Shown piece after piece: positions 9,389 through 10,000 of a stretch of DNA of 10,000 nucleotides. Origin of the DNA: Rheinheimera sp. (GTDB taxonomy: Bacteria; Pseudomonadota; Gammaproteobacteria; Enterobacterales; Alteromonadaceae); contig NZ_JAIWOI010000267.1 in the NCBI RefSeq assembly GCF_020217005.1, positions 1 through 10,000 of the forward strand, written 5' to 3'. The notes beneath the pieces are model-generated. The model did not search any database, was not told the DNA's origin, and saw nothing but the letters and a program-made list of their open reading frames with translations. Every line of letters begins with the position of its first letter. The stretch's first letter is position 1. The position numbers and the translations under genes are program-made.

Positions 9389-9402
9389 CTGCTGAGTGTA
9401 AT
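9373..9402 (+). promoter_or_regulatory. Candidate promoter of the tetR-family gene
   Basis: TTGCTT (9373-9378) and TGTAAT (9397-9402, 5 of 6 consensus bases) are 18 bases apart. The second direct repeat fills the spacer, which would allow autorepression. The leader to the GTG start would be about 29 bases. Confidence 0.5.
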
Positions 9403-9437
9403 AATGTCGGAATATTTTGTAAGGCAGAGCAAATAGA

Positions 9438-10000
9438 GTGAAAGCGGAAGTAAAACCAAAACTGACACGCTCAGAACAAAAAAAACAGGATGTGTTGCAG
9501 GCTGCAATTCAGGAGTTTCGCTTGTTTGGTTTTGCCGGTGCCAGTATGGATAGAATAGCAGAGCAGGCGGGGGCCTCTAAGCGCACTGTATACAATCATT
9601 TTGCCAGTAAAGAGCAGTTGTTTGAACTGGCGACTACTGAATTGTGGCGTAGCAGCAAATCTGCTGCCAGCGTTGCTTTTGACCCTTCGCTGTCGGCGGA
9701 ACAACAGTTATTGACTATATGCCGGCAATGTCTGGCCGTGTATGAGCAGGAAGATTTTATTGAACTGGCGAGAGTGGTGATGGCTGAGTATATCCGCAGT
9801 CCCGAAAAAGCTCAGGCAGCTATGCAGCGTATGGAAAGTCAGGAAGGGGGACTCGAACTTTGGCTGGCGCAGGCGCAGCAACATAATGTTATGACTATCC
9901 CGGATATTAAGCTGGCGGCGACTCAGTTTTGGGGAATGTTTAAAGCTTTTGCCTTCTGGCCAAGGGTGTTTAATTTAAGTACTGAAACTAAAGTAGATGA
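9438..10000 (+). CDS. TetR/AcrR-family transcriptional regulator, cut by the window end
   Basis: This is a DNA-binding repressor-type protein; 187 codons are visible with no stop, and most TetR proteins are around 200 residues. The N-terminal helix-turn-helix reads QDVLQAAIQEFRLFGFAGAS, then MDRIAEQAGASKRTVYNHF and ASKEQLFEL (residues about 17-65), typical of the family. The C-terminal ligand domain ends with TQFWGMFKAFAFWPRVF, which resembles the AefR-like C-terminal type. I start at GTG 9438: an in-frame TAA sits at 9420-9422, and the first in-frame ATG falls inside the helix-turn-helix. AGAG (9426-9429) is a weak ribosome site eight bases upstream. Divergence from the hydrolase gene suggests it controls that gene and itself. 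It does not resemble RamR, the TetR regulator near romA in enterobacteria. Confidence 0.9.
   Translation, partial: MKAEVKPKLTRSEQKKQDVLQAAIQEFRLFGFAGASMDRIAEQAGASKRTVYNHFASKEQLFELATTELWRSSKSAASVAFDPSLSAEQQLLTICRQCLAVYEQEDFIELARVVMAEYIRSPEKAQAAMQRMESQEGGLELWLAQAQQHNVMTIPDIKLAATQFWGMFKAFAFWPRVFNLSTETKVD

Larger units (their letters stand above)
9341..9403. promoter_or_regulatory. Shared operator region of tetR and the hydrolase gene
   Basis: Two direct repeats, AAAAGTAAACT-ACAC-AGTG (9341-9359) and AAAAGTAAACT-GCTG-AGTG (9380-9398), match at 16 of 19 positions and lie 39 bases apart. Each contains the symmetric core ACT-N4-AGT. The first is also part of a wider palindrome, AAGTAAACT (9343-9351) with AGTGTACTT (9361-9369), 8 of 9 bases complementary. 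In the second, AAGTAAACT (9382-9390) partly mirrors AGTGTAATA (9395-9403). Size, symmetry and position fit binding sites for the adjacent TetR protein. Confidence 0.65.

Noticed and set aside
9328..9507. 60-residue N-terminal extension of the metallo-beta-lactamase-fold protein, with a second membrane-like stretch
   Set aside because: It would run through the divergent promoter region and overlap the start of the tetR gene. The internal ATG at 9325-9327 is followed by a normal hydrophobic segment and then the family domain.
8227..10000. Equivalent of the enterobacterial ramR-romA-ramA locus
   Set aside because: There is no AraC-type ramA gene between the regulator and the hydrolase, and the TetR protein does not read like RamR.

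Overview
The window looks like chromosomal housekeeping DNA from a gammaproteobacterium, by estimate somewhat under 50% GC. SppA, FadH and YdjA resemble their enterobacterial counterparts over full length. The overall style suggests an Alteromonadales or Rheinheimera/Alishewanella-like organism, but that placement is an inference from the sequence alone. I see no insertion sequence, integrase, CRISPR array or phage gene.

Layout: the left edge cuts the first two bases off a tRNA-Ser(UGA), which is followed by its own rho-independent terminator. sppA (67-kDa type signal peptide peptidase) then runs on the minus strand into its own terminator. Divergent from it, fadH (2,4-dienoyl-CoA reductase) starts at a GTG preceded by a strong match to the FadR operator. 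A gene-free stretch of about 380 bases leads into glgC-glgA, a two-gene glycogen synthesis pair separated by a perfect 10-bp hairpin. An intergenic region with a long imperfect inverted repeat precedes ydjA (nitroreductase family). A convergent terminator separates ydjA from a minus-strand membrane-anchored metallo-beta-lactamase-fold hydrolase of the NAPE-PLD/RomA type. That gene shares a compact divergent control region with a plus-strand TetR-family regulator, which runs off the right edge.

How the genes work together: glgC supplies ADP-glucose and glgA polymerises it. fadH serves breakdown of unsaturated fatty acids and is probably held off by FadR when no long-chain acyl-CoA is present. 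The TetR regulator and the hydrolase probably form a self-contained regulator/target pair, with two copies of a 19-bp element lying within both candidate promoters. sppA and ydjA, neighbours in E. coli, are here about 5.5 kb apart with fadH and glgCA between them.

Most of the region is ordinary. The points most worth checking are the FadR box at fadH, the divergent TetR/hydrolase operator region, the GlgC lacking the N-terminal arm of the E. coli enzyme, and two unexplained intergenic RNA-structure candidates. I found no convincing previously undescribed multi-gene system.
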